Source: Callorhinus ursinus
Taxonomy: Eukaryota; Chordata; Mammalia; Carnivora; Otariidae
Length of the DNA: 64,000 nt
NCBI RefSeq assembly: GCF_003265705.1
Contig: NW_020312775.1
Span: forward strand, 8,714,075-8,778,074
Direction: 5' to 3'
Below, piece after piece: positions 38,453 through 49,389 of the stretch. The notes below the pieces were generated by a model. That model was not told where the DNA came from. It did not search any database and was given only the letters and a program-made list of their open reading frames with translations. The position numbers and the translations under genes are program-made. Within the stretch, counting starts at the first letter, position 1. The number at the start of each line of letters is the position of its first letter.

Positions 38453-39593
38453 TCAGGATTGCTTTTATTTATTTTTATTTTTTTAATTTTATTATGTTAT
38501 GTTAGTCACCATACAATACATCATTAGTTTTTGATGTGGTGATCCACGATCCATTGTTTTCGTATAACACCCAGTGCTCCATGTAGTACGTGCCCTCCTT
38601 AATACCCATCACTGGGCTAACCAATCCCCCCTCCCCTCTAAAACCCTGTTTGTTTCTCAGAGTCTATAGTCTCTCATGGTTCATCCCTCACTCCAATCGC
38701 CCCCGCTCATTTTTCCCTTCCTTCGCATAATGTCCTCCATGCTATTCCTTATGTTCCACAAATAAGTGAAATCATATGATAATTGACTTTCTCTGCTTGA
38801 CTTATTTCACTTAGCATAATCTCCTCCAGTCCCATCCATGTTGATGTAAATGTTGGGGATTCATCCTTTCTGATGGCTGAGTAATATTCCATTGTATATT
38901 TGGACCACATCTCCTTTATCCATTCATCTGTTGAAGGGCATCTTGGCTCTTCCCACAGTTTGGCTATTGTGGACATTGCTGCTATGAACATTTGGGTGCA
39001 TATGGCCCTTCTGTTCACTGCATTTGTGTCTTTGGAGTAAATACCCAGTAGTGCAATTGCTGGGTCATAGAGTAGCTCTATTTTTAAATTTTTGAGGCAC
39101 CTCCACACTGTTTCTCAAAGTGGCTGTACCAACTTGCATTCCTACCAACAGTAAAATAGGGTTCCCCTTTCTCTACAACCTCTCCAACATTTGTTGTTTC
39201 TTTCCCTGTCCATTTTTGCCATTCTAACTGGTGTAAGGTGGTATCTCAATGTGGTTTTGATTTGAATTTCCCTGATGGCTAATGATGATAAACAGTTTTC
39301 CATGTGTCTGTTAGCCATTTGTATGTCTTCTTTAGAGAAGTGTCTTTTCATATCTTCTGCCCACTTTTTGACTTGATTATTTGTTTTTTGGGTGTTGAGT
39401 TTGAGAAGTTCTTTATAAATCTTGAATACCAGCCCTTTATCTGTAGTGTCATTTGCAAATATCCTCTCCCATTCTGTGGGTTGCCTCTTTGTTTTGTTGA
39501 TTGTTTCCTTTGCTGTTCAGAAGCAATTTATCTTGATGAAGTCCCAAAAGTTCATTTTTGCTTTTGTTTCACTTGCTTTTGGAGATGTATCTT

Positions 39594-39792
39594 TTTTTTT
39601 TTTTTAAAGATTTTATTTATTTATTTGAGAGAGAGAGAATGAGAGATAGAGAGCACGAGAGGGAAGAGGGTCACAGGGAGAAGCAGACTCCCCGCTGAGC
39701 AGGGAGCCCGATGTGGGACTCGATCCCGGGACTCCAGGATCATGACCTGAGCCGAAGGCAGTCGCTTAACCAACTGAGCCACCCAGGTGCCC
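39594..39792 (-). mobile_element. CAN-SINE S13
   Basis: A minus-strand SINE with a GAGAGAGAGAATGAGAGATAG body. Perfect target duplication TGGAGATGTATCTT at 39580-39593 and 39793-39806, in L1o ORF2. Confidence 0.98.
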
Positions 39793-40082
39793 TGGAGATG
39801 TATCTTGAAAGAAGTTGCTGTGGGCGATGTCAAAGAGGTTAGTGCCTATGTTCTCCTCTAGGATTTTGATGGATTCCTGTCTCACATTGAGGTCTTTCAT
39901 CCACTTTCAGTTTATCTTTGTGAATGGTGTTAGAGAATGGTAGAATTTCATTCTCTGGCATGTGGTTGTCCAATCTTCCCAGCACCATTTATTAAAGAGA
40001 GTGTCTTTTTTCCATTGCATGTTTTTTCCTGCTTTGTCAAAGATTATTTGACCATAGAGTTGAAGGTCCATATCTGGGTCCT

Positions 40083-41442
40083 CTATTCTGTTCCATTGGT
40101 CTCTATGTCTGTTTTGTGACAGTACCATGCTGTCTTGGTGATCACAGCTTTGTAATAAAGCTTGAAATCGGGCAACGTGATGCCTCCAGGTTTGTTTCTC
40201 TTTTTCAACATTTCCTTGGCGATTCGGGGTCTTTCCTGACTCCATACAAATTTTAGGATTGTTTGTTCCAGCATTTTGAAAAGTGTCATTGGAATTTTGA
40301 TTGGGATGGCATTGAAGTTATAGATTGCTCTGGGTAGCATAATCATTTTAACAATGTTTATTTTTCCGATCCATGAGCATGGAATGTTTTTCCATCTTTT
40401 TGTGTCTTCTTCAAATTCTTTCATGAGTGTTCTGTAGTTCCTAGAGTATAGATCCTTTACCTCTTTGGTTAGGTTTAATCCGAGGTATCTTATGGTTTTG
40501 GATGCTATTGTAATGGAATCATTTCTCAAATTTCTCTTTCTACAGTTGCATTGTTAGTGTCTAAGAAAGCAACTGATTTCTGTGCATTGATTTTGTATCC
40601 TGCCACATTACTGAATTGTTGTATGAGTTCTAGTAATTTGGGGTGGAGTCTTGGGTTTTCCACATAAAATATCATGTCGTCTGCGAAAAGAGAGAGTTTG
40701 ACTTCTTCTTTGCCAATTTGAACATATTTTTTTTCTTTTGTTGTCTGATTGCTGTTGCTAGGACTTCTAATACTATGTTGAACAATAGTGGCAAGAGTGG
40801 GCATCCTTGACGTGTTCCTGATCTTAAGGGAAAGGCTCTCAGGTTTTCCCCATTGAGGATGATATTCACTGTGGGTTTTTCATATTTGGATTTTATGAAC
40901 TTGAGGAATGTTCCCTCTATCACTATACTCTGAAGAGTTTTAATCAGGAAAGGATGTTGTATTTTGTCAAATGCTTTTTCTGCATCAATTGAGAGGACCA
41001 TATGGTTCTTCTCCCTCCTCTTATTAATGTGTTCTATCACACTGATTGATTTGTGAATGTTGAACCACCCTTGCATCCCAGGGATAAATCCCACTTGGTT
41101 GTGGTGGATGATCCTTTTAATGTATTGTTGGATCCTATTAGCTAGGATTTTGTTGAAGATTTTGGAATCCACATTCATCATGGATATCAGTCTGAAATTC
41201 TCCTTTGTGATGGGGTCTTTACCTGGTTTGGGGATTAAGGTAATGCTGGCCTCATAGAATGTATTTGGAAGTTTCCTTCCATTTCTATTTTTTTTTTGAA
41301 ACAGCTTCAGTAGAATAGGTATTATTTCTTCTTTTAATGTTTGGTAGAATTCCCCAGGGAATCCATCAGGCCCTGGACTCTTGTTTTTTGGGAGGTTTTT
41401 GATCACTGCTTCAATCTTGTTACTGGTTATTGGCCTAATCAT
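40083..41442 (-). pseudogene. L1o ORF2, reverse transcriptase region (frameshifted)
   Basis: Three overlapping open pieces on the minus strand cover RT: 41442-40672 (256 codons; [52 protein letters not shown]), 40804-40526 ([14 protein letters not shown]) and 40529-40083 ([16 protein letters not shown], then [13 protein letters not shown]). The catalytic FADD is intact at 40676-40687. Overlaps in different frames mean indels near 40672-40804 and 40526. The next part (about 40245-39907) contains [20 protein letters not shown], again shifted. L1 ORF2p normally is about 1275 residues, so no functional protein is expected. Confidence 0.92.
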
Positions 41443-41478
41443 GTTGTCAATTTCTTCCTGTTTCAGTCTTGGCAGCTT

Positions 41479-41775
41479 TTAGGTTTCCAGGAAGGCATCC
41501 ATTTCATCCAGATTGCTCAGTTTATTGGCATATAGTTGTTGATAATAATTTCTAATAATTGTTTCTACTTTCTTGGTGTTAGTCATGATCTCTCCCATTT
41601 CATTCATAATTTTATTAATTTGGGTCCTTTCTTTTTTCTTTTGGATAAGTCTGGCCAGTGGTTTATCGATCTTATTAATTCTTTCAAAGAACCAACTTCT
41701 GGTTTCGTTGATCTGATCTACTGTGATCTCTGCCCTAATTTTAATTATTTCTCTTCTAATGCGTGGCTTAGGCAT
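41479..41775 (-). pseudogene. L1o ORF2, linker between endonuclease and RT
   Basis: 98 codons reading [37 protein letters not shown] and [18 protein letters not shown], the typical L1 segment between the endonuclease and RT domains. A stop at its end separates it from the RT piece. Confidence 0.88.
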
Positions 41776-42117
41776 CGTTTGTTGCTTTTTCTCTAGTTCT
41801 TTAAAGTGTAGAGTTAGTTGGTGAATTCAGGATTTTTCTATTTTTTTGAGTGAGGCTTGGATGGCTATGTATTTCCCCCTTAGGACAGCCTTTGCAGTAT
41901 CCCATAGGTTTTGGACCGATGTGTTTTTGTTCTCATTGGTTTTCATGAATTGTTTAAGTTTTTCTTTGATTTCCCAGTTGACCCAAACCTTCTTGAGCAG
42001 AGTGGTCTTTAGCTTCTCAGTGTTTGAATTACTGCAAATTTTTTTCTTGTGATTGAGTTCCAGTTTTAAAGCATTGTGGTCTGAAAATATGCAGGGAATA
42101 ATCTCAATCTTTTGGTA

Positions 42118-42723
42118 TCAATTGAGACCTGATTTGTGACCCAGTATGTGGTCTATTCTGGAGAAAGTTCCATGTGTGCTGGAGAAGAATGAGTATTCTG
42201 TTGTTTTAGGGTGGAATGTTCTGTAAATATCTATGAGGCCCATCTGGTCCAGGGTATCATTCAAAGCTCTTGTTTCCTTTTTGATTTTCTGCTTAGATGA
42301 TCTGTCCATTGCTGAGAGTGCAGTATTGAGGTCTCCTACAATTAACGTATTGTTATCAATATGACTCTTTATTTTGGTGTACAGTTGGCTTATGTAGGTG
42401 GCTGCTCCCATGTTGGGGGCGTAGATATTTACAATTGTTAGATCTTCTTGTTGGCTAGACCCTCTAAGAATGATATAGTGTCCTTCTGTGTCTCTAATTA
42501 CAGACTTTAGTTTAATGTTTAATTTGTCTGATATAAGAATTGCTACCCCAGCTTTCTTTTGAGGTCTGCTGGTATGGAAGATGGATCTCCATCCCTTCAT
42601 TTTCAGTCTGGATGTATCTTTAGGTTCAAAATGAGTCTCTTGTAGGCAGCATATGGATGGGTCCTGTCTTTTTATCCAATCTGCAACCCTGTGCCGTTTT
42701 ATGGGAGCATTAAGGCCATTCAC
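42118..42723 (-). pseudogene. L1o ORF2, endonuclease domain (lacks its first codons)
   Basis: 201 codons beginning MNGLNAPIKRHRVADWIKRQ. Apurinic/apyrimidinic-type endonuclease motifs are present: the glutamate in LQETHF, aspartate and asparagine in VGDLNTAL, and the aspartate in FSRIDHILGHK. A stop after GHKSGLN comes before the motif carrying the last catalytic histidine. The true N-terminal codons (MTVNS..) lie about 0.5 kb upstream, beyond inserted L1p, so the frame is split. Confidence 0.92.
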
Positions 42724-42749
42724 ATTGAGAGTGATTATTTAATGTTATG

Positions 42750-43264
42750 CTGAGTGAAATAAGTCAATCAGAGAAAGACATGTATCACATGACCTCACTG
42801 ATATGAGGAATTCTTAATCTCAGGAAACAAACTGAGTGTTACTGGAGTGGTTGGGGGTGGGAGGGATGGGGTGGCTGGGTGATAGACATTGGGAAGGGTA
42901 TGTGCTACGGTGAGCGCTGTGAATTGTGCAAGACTGTTGAATCACAGATCTGTACTTCTGAAACAAATAACGCAACATATTTTAAGAAAAAAGAAAAAGA
43001 AGAAGATAACAGGAGAGGAAGAAAAGGGGAGTATGTCAGAGGGGGAGACGAACCATGAGACATGATGGACTCTGAAAAACAAACTGAGGGTTCTAGAGGG
43101 GAGGGGGGGAGGGGGATGGGTTATCCTGGTGATGGGTATTGAGGAGGGCACGTTCTGCATGGAGCACTGGGTGTTATGAACAAACAATGAATCATGGAAC
43201 ACTGCACCAAAAACTAATGATGTAATATATGGTGATTAACATAACAATAAAAAAATTTAAAAAA
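42750..43264 (+). mobile_element. L1p: short LINE-1 3' end inserted in ORF2 of L1o
   Basis: A plus-strand L1 3' UTR starting TGAGTGAAATAAGTCAATC and ending GATTAACATAACAATAAAA plus an A tail. Degenerate target duplication AATGTTATG (42741-42749) versus AAAGTTATG (43265-43273). Host L1o text reads through the site: the first ORF2 codons are on the right of it and the following ones (IITLNVNG) on the left. Confidence 0.9.
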
Positions 43265-43367
43265 AAAGTTATGAATTAACTGTCATCATGTTGCCTGTGA
43301 AGACGTTGTTTTTATAGATTGTCCCTGTAACTTTCTGTTGCATATCACTCCTGGGGTCTTTCTCCTT

Positions 43368-44225
43368 TTATAGAACCCCCCTTAGTATTTCTTGCAGGGC
43401 TGGCTTAGTGGTCACATATTCTTTCAGTTTCTGCCAGTTGTGGAAGCTCTGCATCTCTCCATCCATTCTAAATGAAAGACTTGCCAGAAGTACCCTGAAT
43501 ATGTCTTGCCAGGCCTTTCTGGCTTGCCAGGTCTCTGTGGGTAAGTCTGACGTTATTCTGATGTTCCTCCCTCTGTACGTAAGGAATCTCTTCCCCCTAA
43601 CTGTGCTTAAGGTGGTTTCCTTGGTTCTACGATTTGCAAGTTTTACTATTACATGCCGGGGTGTTACCCTGTTTTTCTTGAACTTGGGAGGGGTCCTCTC
43701 TCCCTCTAGGATGATAATGTTTGTTTCATTCCCCAGATTAGGGAAGTTCTCTGCTAAAATTTGCTCAAATACATCTTCTAGTCCTCTCTCTCTCTCCACT
43801 CCCTCCGAGATTCCCAATACTCTGACATTGGAATGCTTCATGGTGTCACTTATTTCTCTGATTCTATTTTCATGGATTCTGAGTTGTTTTTCCCTCACTT
43901 CCTCTTTTCCCTTTTTATTTATTATATTGTCTTCCAGGTCGCTTATTCGTTCTTCTGCCTCAGTTACCCTAGCTATTAGATTATCTAGATTGGATTGGAT
44001 CTCATTGATAGCATTTTTAAGGTCTTCCAATTCAGCTTTCATTTCTGCCCTTAGAGACTCTATGTTGCCATTAATTGATTTCTCCATTCTAGCTAATGTC
44101 TTCACAATTGTGATTCTGAATTCCATCTTCGACATCTTGGTTATATTTGCATCCATTTGTAGATCTGCTGCATAAGTCATAATCTCTGAGTCTTTTCTAT
44201 TTTGGGGGTTCCTCTTCCTAGTCAT
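43368..44225 (-). CDS. L1o ORF1p, open 285-codon RNA-binding protein, with a gap in its C-terminal domain
   Basis: This is the only complete L1 ORF in the window, from ATG at 44225-44223 to the TAA beside LQEILRGVL. Layout: basic N-terminus MTRKRNPQNRK, a coiled coil (about residues 35-125, with heptad-like LEDLKNAINEIQSNLDNLI), an RRM (starting NVRVLGI at 133-139) and a C-terminal domain (about 221-285, RGRNIRITSDLPTETWQARK). Known role: a trimeric RNA-binding chaperone that coats L1 RNA. Oddity: after WQDIFRVL it jumps to LASLSF, so about a dozen residues containing the conserved Y-P-A motif, still present in L1f at 18646-18700, are missing without loss of frame. Probably non-functional. 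A 255-codon ORF lies antisense to it. Confidence 0.85.
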   Translation of the reverse strand: MTRKRNPQNRKDSEIMTYAADLQMDANITKMSKMEFRITIVKTLARMEKSINGNIESLRAEMKAELEDLKNAINEIQSNLDNLIARVTEAEERISDLEDNIINKKGKEEVREKQLRIHENRIREISDTMKHSNVRVLGISEGVERERGLEDVFEQILAENFPNLGNETNIIILEGERTPPKFKKNRVTPRHVIVKLANRRTKETTLSTVRGKRFLTYRGRNIRITSDLPTETWQARKAWQDIFRVLLASLSFRMDGEMQSFHNWQKLKEYVTTKPALQEILRGVL

Positions 44226-44942
44226 TCTGTTGATAGGTGGTCAAGGGAATATATAGAGTTCACATTATTGACCAGAACCCAAGCAAGATGCACCTGTTTC
44301 AGTTTTTGAGGCTTTTGTTCTCTGGCAGCTTTCCCTTAGTCAGAGCAGAAGAGACCATTTCCAACCCTCTGCCTCAGAGCAGAGAGACTGCAGTCTGTTC
44401 TTCAGTGAGCTCTCTAGGCCATACTGTCTCCATTTCTGTCAGTGATGCTATTAACTGCAACATCCTGGGTTGTCTGTCCCTCTGTAGCACCCTCAGTCCT
44501 GCCTCCAGGTCGGGGCACGTCTCTGCCCTTTGTGCTTCTAAAACCACCAGATGCCCCCAGTTTGCACGAGCGTGCACAACCCCACCACTCCAGGTTTCCG
44601 CCCCGGGGTCTGCCCTAAAATCCTTTCCCCGCTGCTACCAGTCTCCGAGTCTGTGCCCCGCCCCAGCACGCAAAGCTGTTGCTCACCAGCGGTGTAGGAT
44701 TCCCATTGACAGGCTCCCTCCCGCTGCTGTTTATCCTCCAATATCTGCCCGTGGAATCAGGTCTCCCCACTTCGTACCTCAAAACCAACCGCCTGTGATC
44801 TTCTGTTTGTAGAGATCCAGATCTTCTTACATCTCAGGCTGGTTTCTTGGGTGCTCAGAGTGGTCTGGTAGATATCTAGCTCAATTCCGGGGACCAGTTG
44901 AAATAGGGTCCCCTATTCCTCTGCCATCTTTCCTTCTCCCTA
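44226..44942 (-). promoter_or_regulatory. L1o 5' UTR / internal promoter
   Basis: A 0.7-kb GC-richer block upstream of ORF1. On the minus strand it starts GGGAGAAGGAAAGATGGCAG; AAGATGGC matches the YY1-type motif that sits at the start of mammalian L1 promoters. It is much shorter than the 5' UTRs of L1r and L1s (about 1.8 kb each). An antisense ORF of 191 codons (44237-44812, plus strand) reads outward through it. Confidence 0.8.
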
Positions 44943-44956
44943 TCAGGTTTGCTTTT

Positions 44957-45199
44957 TAAAGCAGCTTTCACAACTCCATTGAGAAGCAAATGACATTAGA
45001 ACACATACAGAATAGATGTTAACCATAAGGAAATTTTAATTCTATCTAAAGGTATTTTTTAAAAAGTTGATGAAAAATTTGTTATGACTTTCCTATTTGA
45101 AGTGGTGCATAAATAGTATCAAACTATAATTTACTTATTTATTCACCTATTCTTTCAACAAACATTTAAAGAAAAAAAATTTAAGGAATGTTTATGCCA
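44957..45199. other. Intergenic DNA, no gene seen
   Basis: Short AT-rich spacer between L1o and L1q. Confidence 0.5.
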
Positions 45200-45960
45200 T
45201 TAAGGACATGCAAATATAATACAGTGTGATACCATTTTACCCCCTCTAGAATGTCTAGAATAAAAAAATGGACAATAGTAAGTGTTACCAAGGATGTGGA
45301 GAAATTGGAACCCTCATACGTTCCTGGTGAAAATATAAAATTTTGTAGCCACCTTGAAAAACATTCTGAAAGTTCCTCAAAAATTTAAGCATAGAGTTAC
45401 CATATGACCTGGCAGATCAACATCTAGATATATCCAAGAGAAAAGAAAACATTATGCCCACACAAAAACTAGTACACAAATATTTTTACAGTATTATTCT
45501 TAGTAGCCAAAAGAAGAAACCATCTAAATGTCCATCAGTGGATGAATGGATAAACAAAATGTGGATTAGCCATAAAATGTAATAGTATTCAGCCATAAAA
45601 AGGGAATAAAGAACTGATACATGTTACAACATGGAAAAAATTGAAAACATTATTCTAACTTAAAGAAACCAGTCATAGAAGCCCACATACTACATGATTA
45701 CATTTATATAAAATATCCAAATAGGCTAATCCATAGAGACCAAAAGCAGATTATTGGTTGCACGAGGACTGAGATAAGGGGAAACTGGGGAATAACTGCT
45801 AATGGTTATGTGTTTTTTGGGGGGTGGGTGATGAAAATATTCTGGAATTAGATAAAGGTGATTCTTGCACAAATCCTTAAATATACTAAAAACCACTGAA
45901 GTTTAACTTTTAAAAAGTCAATTTTGATGTGTAAATTATATCTCAATAAAGCTGCTATTT
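45200..45960 (+). mobile_element. L1q: old LINE-1 3' end
   Basis: Diverged plus-strand L1 text: GTGTTACCAAGGATGTGGAG, CATATGACCTGGCAG, GGATGAATGGATAAAC, ending TATATCTCAATAAAGCTG. No open frame. Confidence 0.82.
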
Positions 45961-46278
45961 AAAGCAGAATGCTTATTACAGGTGAGACACTGTATTTGGG
46001 ATGTGAGATAACCAAAACATAGTTCCTGATCTCAAAAGAAAAAAAAAATCACAATCTATAGAGGAATCAACAGGGGAAATTGCACTAGTCTTGATAAGAA
46101 ATGGGAGGGAACAACTGAATTAGGTCAAAGATGAAGGTGATAGGGATGAAAAAGTAGCTATTTATGTAAAAAACTAACCAGAAATATAAAATCAATAAGA
46201 TTTGCTCAAACATTGGATATAGGAAGGAATAAAGAATCAAAGATATTATAGTTTGTTATCAAAAGGATTATTGTTTCA

Positions 46279-46400
46279 GGGCACCTGGGTGACTCAGTGG
46301 GGAGTCTGCTTCTCCCCATCCCTCCCCCCCACTCATGCTCTCTCTCTCTCTCATTCACTCTCTGTCAAATAAATAAATAAATAAAACCTTTAAAATTATA
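46279..46400 (+). mobile_element. CAN-SINE S14, large internal deletion
   Basis: The head GGGCACCTGGGTGACTCAGT is joined directly to GGGGAGTCTGCTTCTCC, the 3' part of the SINE; about 80 bp is missing. Both sides of the gap carry CTCAGT in complete copies. Target duplication AAAAGGATTATTGTTTCA (46261-46278) versus AAAAGGATAATTGTTTCA (46401-46418). Confidence 0.95.
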
Positions 46401-46418
46401 AAAAGGATAATTGTTTCA

Positions 46419-47500
46419 TATATATGGGTAATACGAGAAGAGAAGAAAGGTTCTATGAAAAGAAGGTAATTTAGTTTTGGACATTGTATTTAAAGATATC
46501 TACAAAACTACATCCACTACATTCACTGTCCATTTTGTCTTCATCAGTGACTATTTCCAGGTCAATTAATAAAATAGTTGTTAGCCATACAACTGTTCAT
46601 GCTCTCAGGAAAAGTATCTTCCTTTGGAAAAATATAGCCTCATTTCATTACACTAGAAAGAATACCTAAAAATGTCTTGAGAGTAAGAATATAACAGCAC
46701 AAGAAGGAGCTTATTTTCCCCAACAAGTTCTGTGCATGTCAATTTCTGAAATCTTAATATCTAGAATATCTTTACTTTGATTTGTATGCATTAACCTTTA
46801 TATAGTTTTAACATTTTGGGAAGCATAGTTTATGTTTTCACAACTGAGAGATATTATTGATTTAAATGATTTAAGAAAATGAGTCATAGGGACCCACATT
46901 TTTATTACTTGCCTGCCTAAACATTCCTCCTGTGGGCAGAAAATTCTTAATGGAGAAAAAAATTAGAAAAGGGATGGAGGAAAACCAAAAAAGTAATAGA
47001 AAACATATATTATAGATCTTTCCCCATAAATAGTGCCAAAATGTTCATACTATATAAAATACAAATATTTTGAATATAAAAATGGCCATGAAATGCATAA
47101 TTTTGCATTTAAAAATAGTTTTATATTTTATTCTGCTAATAAATTATTCAGTACAAAGTCCACTAAAATGGAGACTTTACATATAATACTAATAAATAAT
47201 ATTAAACTGTGATGTTTACAATTTCTTATCTATTTATGTCAGCTGTGGCTGAAACAGACTCACAAGAATCAACTCTCAATTATCTATTCAGTTAAAATGC
47301 CTAAAGTGTATAGAAAGTCCAAAAATTATAAACCCAATTGCTAATTTCTCCATCACTAGTCCACCATGATTGTTTGCATAGGCTTCAAATGCCCAGAATC
47401 ATTCCATTAACTGCTTTGGAGAGATGAAGATGCTTTGGGAGTTAAATTGTCCTCTCATTTTAACTGTATACTGGAGATTCTGAGTACAGAAATGTATAAC
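46419..47500. other. Intergenic DNA, no gene seen
   Basis: About 1.1 kb without recognisable gene or repeat; the largest ORF is 61 codons. Confidence 0.6.
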
Positions 47501-48300
47501 TTAAGATGGCTGTGTAGTAGGAGGACCCTAGGCTCATCTTGTCCCTCAAACAAATAGTTAACTATCAAATCATTCTAAATACCCAAGAAATTGACCTGAG
47601 AACTGACAGAAAAAATTGCACAACTAGAGAGAGAGAAGAGGCCTCACCGAAGAAGGTAGGAAGTGTAGAGATGTGGTTTGGGGGAGAAACAGATTACAAT
47701 TGTGAATGTTGCTGAGGGGATGGAGCACTGGTAGCAGAGAAAGTTGAGAGAGAGAGGAGCATACAGGGAAACACATATGAACACTTCACCAAAGCCATTA
47801 ACTGAAACTGAGAGGGGCTGATTTTCATGAATTTTTGCAACCATCAGGACTCAAAGACTGAAGTTTTAAAGGTTTGCTGGCTTGGCTGGGATAGAGCCCT
47901 GAAGGATCTGCCCTATTCCTAGAGAGAAGGCAGGCAAACAGCCTGGGGGCAGACAGTGTTATCTGAAGAATGCCATAAGCCACACAGGGGAGAGACTGTT
48001 CCCTCTTCTTGGAGTGCATCTGTGAGAGGTGGCATTCGCAAAAATGCCTCTCTGGGTACAAAAGAGTCAGTGGGTGCCATGTCTGTCCCCTGCCCCTTGG
48101 CATAGATTCAGAACCACCTGCTGAGGGCAGCTTACCCCAACACTGCCTGCCTAGCCTGCTTGCTCCAAATCCCATGCCCCAGAACTCTGATGCAACTGCC
48201 TTGCCCAGTCAAATCTGCTTCTGTCCTTCCATGGCAAGACCCTCCCCTAGAAGATTAGTGCAGGCCCCTGCCCCAGCAAGTACTTAAATTTTGGACTTTT

Positions 48301-48440
48301 TTTTAAAGATTTTATTTATTTGTCAGAGAGAGAGAGAGAAAGGAGAGAGAGCACAAGCAGGGGGAGGGGCAGGCAGAGGGAGAAGCAGACGCCCTGCTGA
48401 GCAAGAAGCCCGATGTGGGACTCCATCCAAGGACCCTGGG
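48301..48440 (-). mobile_element. CAN-SINE S15, 5' truncated
   Basis: A minus-strand SINE with tail and body, but it stops at AAGGACCCTGGG: the tRNA-like head with the A box is missing. Perfect target duplication AAATTTTGGACTTTT (48286-48300 and 48441-48455) shows that the truncation happened on insertion. Confidence 0.96.
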
Positions 48441-49050
48441 AAATTTTGGACTTTTAAAAGTCAGCAGGCTTGGCTAGAATAGAGCCAAGTGTGCACTGCA
48501 CTGCTTCTGCCAGGAAAACAACCCAGAGACAGTGTGAAACCTGCGATCTGAAAAACACTAGGGATGCATGGAGGGAGATTATTCACTCTTCTGGGAGTAC
48601 TTCCCTGAAAGCAGCAAGCACGGAGACATCAATCTTGGAAAAATGAACTAGCTGGCACTATTGCCCTCCTCTGATCCTCAGCATAAACCAACATCAGTAA
48701 ATAGCATAGTGTCAACATAGGCTGCCTAACTTACTTACACCAAGTCCTGTCCCCTTTCACTGTGCAGGTATTGACCTGCTCCAGAAACTGTGCCTCAGGT
48801 CCAGCACAGTGGGGTCCCTTCCTCAGAAGACCAGTAGAAACCACCACACACAATGTCTACTGACCAGAGAGTTCTGCAAGGCTTCAGTTCTAGTGGAAAT
48901 AGCAGCAGGTCTTATTTAACAAACAGACAAAAGCACACCTAGTTAAAACTTGTCACACTCTGGCCAAGGTCCAAACACTTCACACATCAACAAGGAAAGC
49001 CTCTGCAGTTGACTGGCCTGAAGGATAGAGCAAACAAATCACAGCAGCAG

Positions 49051-49235
49051 GGTGCCTGGGTGGCTCAGATGGTTAAGCATCTGCCTTCGGCTCAGGTCAT
49101 GATCCCAGGGTCCTGGGATCGAGTCCCGCATCAGGCCCTCTGCTCAGCGGGGAGCCTGCTTCTCCCTCTACCTCTCTCTGTGTCTCTATCTCTCTTTCTG
49201 ATGAATAAATAAATAAAATCTTAAAAAAAACCACA
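49051..49235 (+). mobile_element. CAN-SINE S16
   Basis: Head GGTGCCTGGGTGGCTCAG and tail GATGAATAAATAAATAAAATC. Target duplication CACAGCAGCAG at 49040-49050 and 49236-49246, in the L1r 5' UTR. Confidence 0.95.
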
Positions 49236-49389
49236 CACAGCAGCAGAGTACATGCAGGACACACCAGAGACACTTCCTGAAATGCAAGGCCCTGGGAACT
49301 GTATGACCTCTTCTACATAAAACCATTACTCTCAGGAACAGGAGACATAACAAACTTTTCTAATATAAACAGGAGAAGGTACATAAAAT

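Larger units (their letters stand above)
38467..44942 (-). mobile_element. L1o: full-length LINE-1 with open ORF1
   Basis: Bounded by target duplications TCAGGATTGCTTTT (38453-38466) and TCAGGTTTGCTTTT (44943-44956), 13 of 14 identical. Minus-strand order: 5' UTR starting near 44940 (AAAGATGGCAGAGGAATAGG), ORF1 (44225-43368), ORF2 (about 43282-39000) and 3' UTR. Without its two insertions (S13 and L1p) it is about 5.7 kb. ORF1 is open. ORF2 is broken into several frames but is well readable, making this the best-preserved full-length copy together with L1s. Confidence 0.95.

Noticed and set aside
43408..44175. Plus-strand ORF of 255 codons with many hydrophobic residues
   Set aside because: It lies exactly antisense to L1 ORF1. 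The codon make-up of the coiled-coil gene leaves the opposite frame open; there is no separate evidence for a gene.
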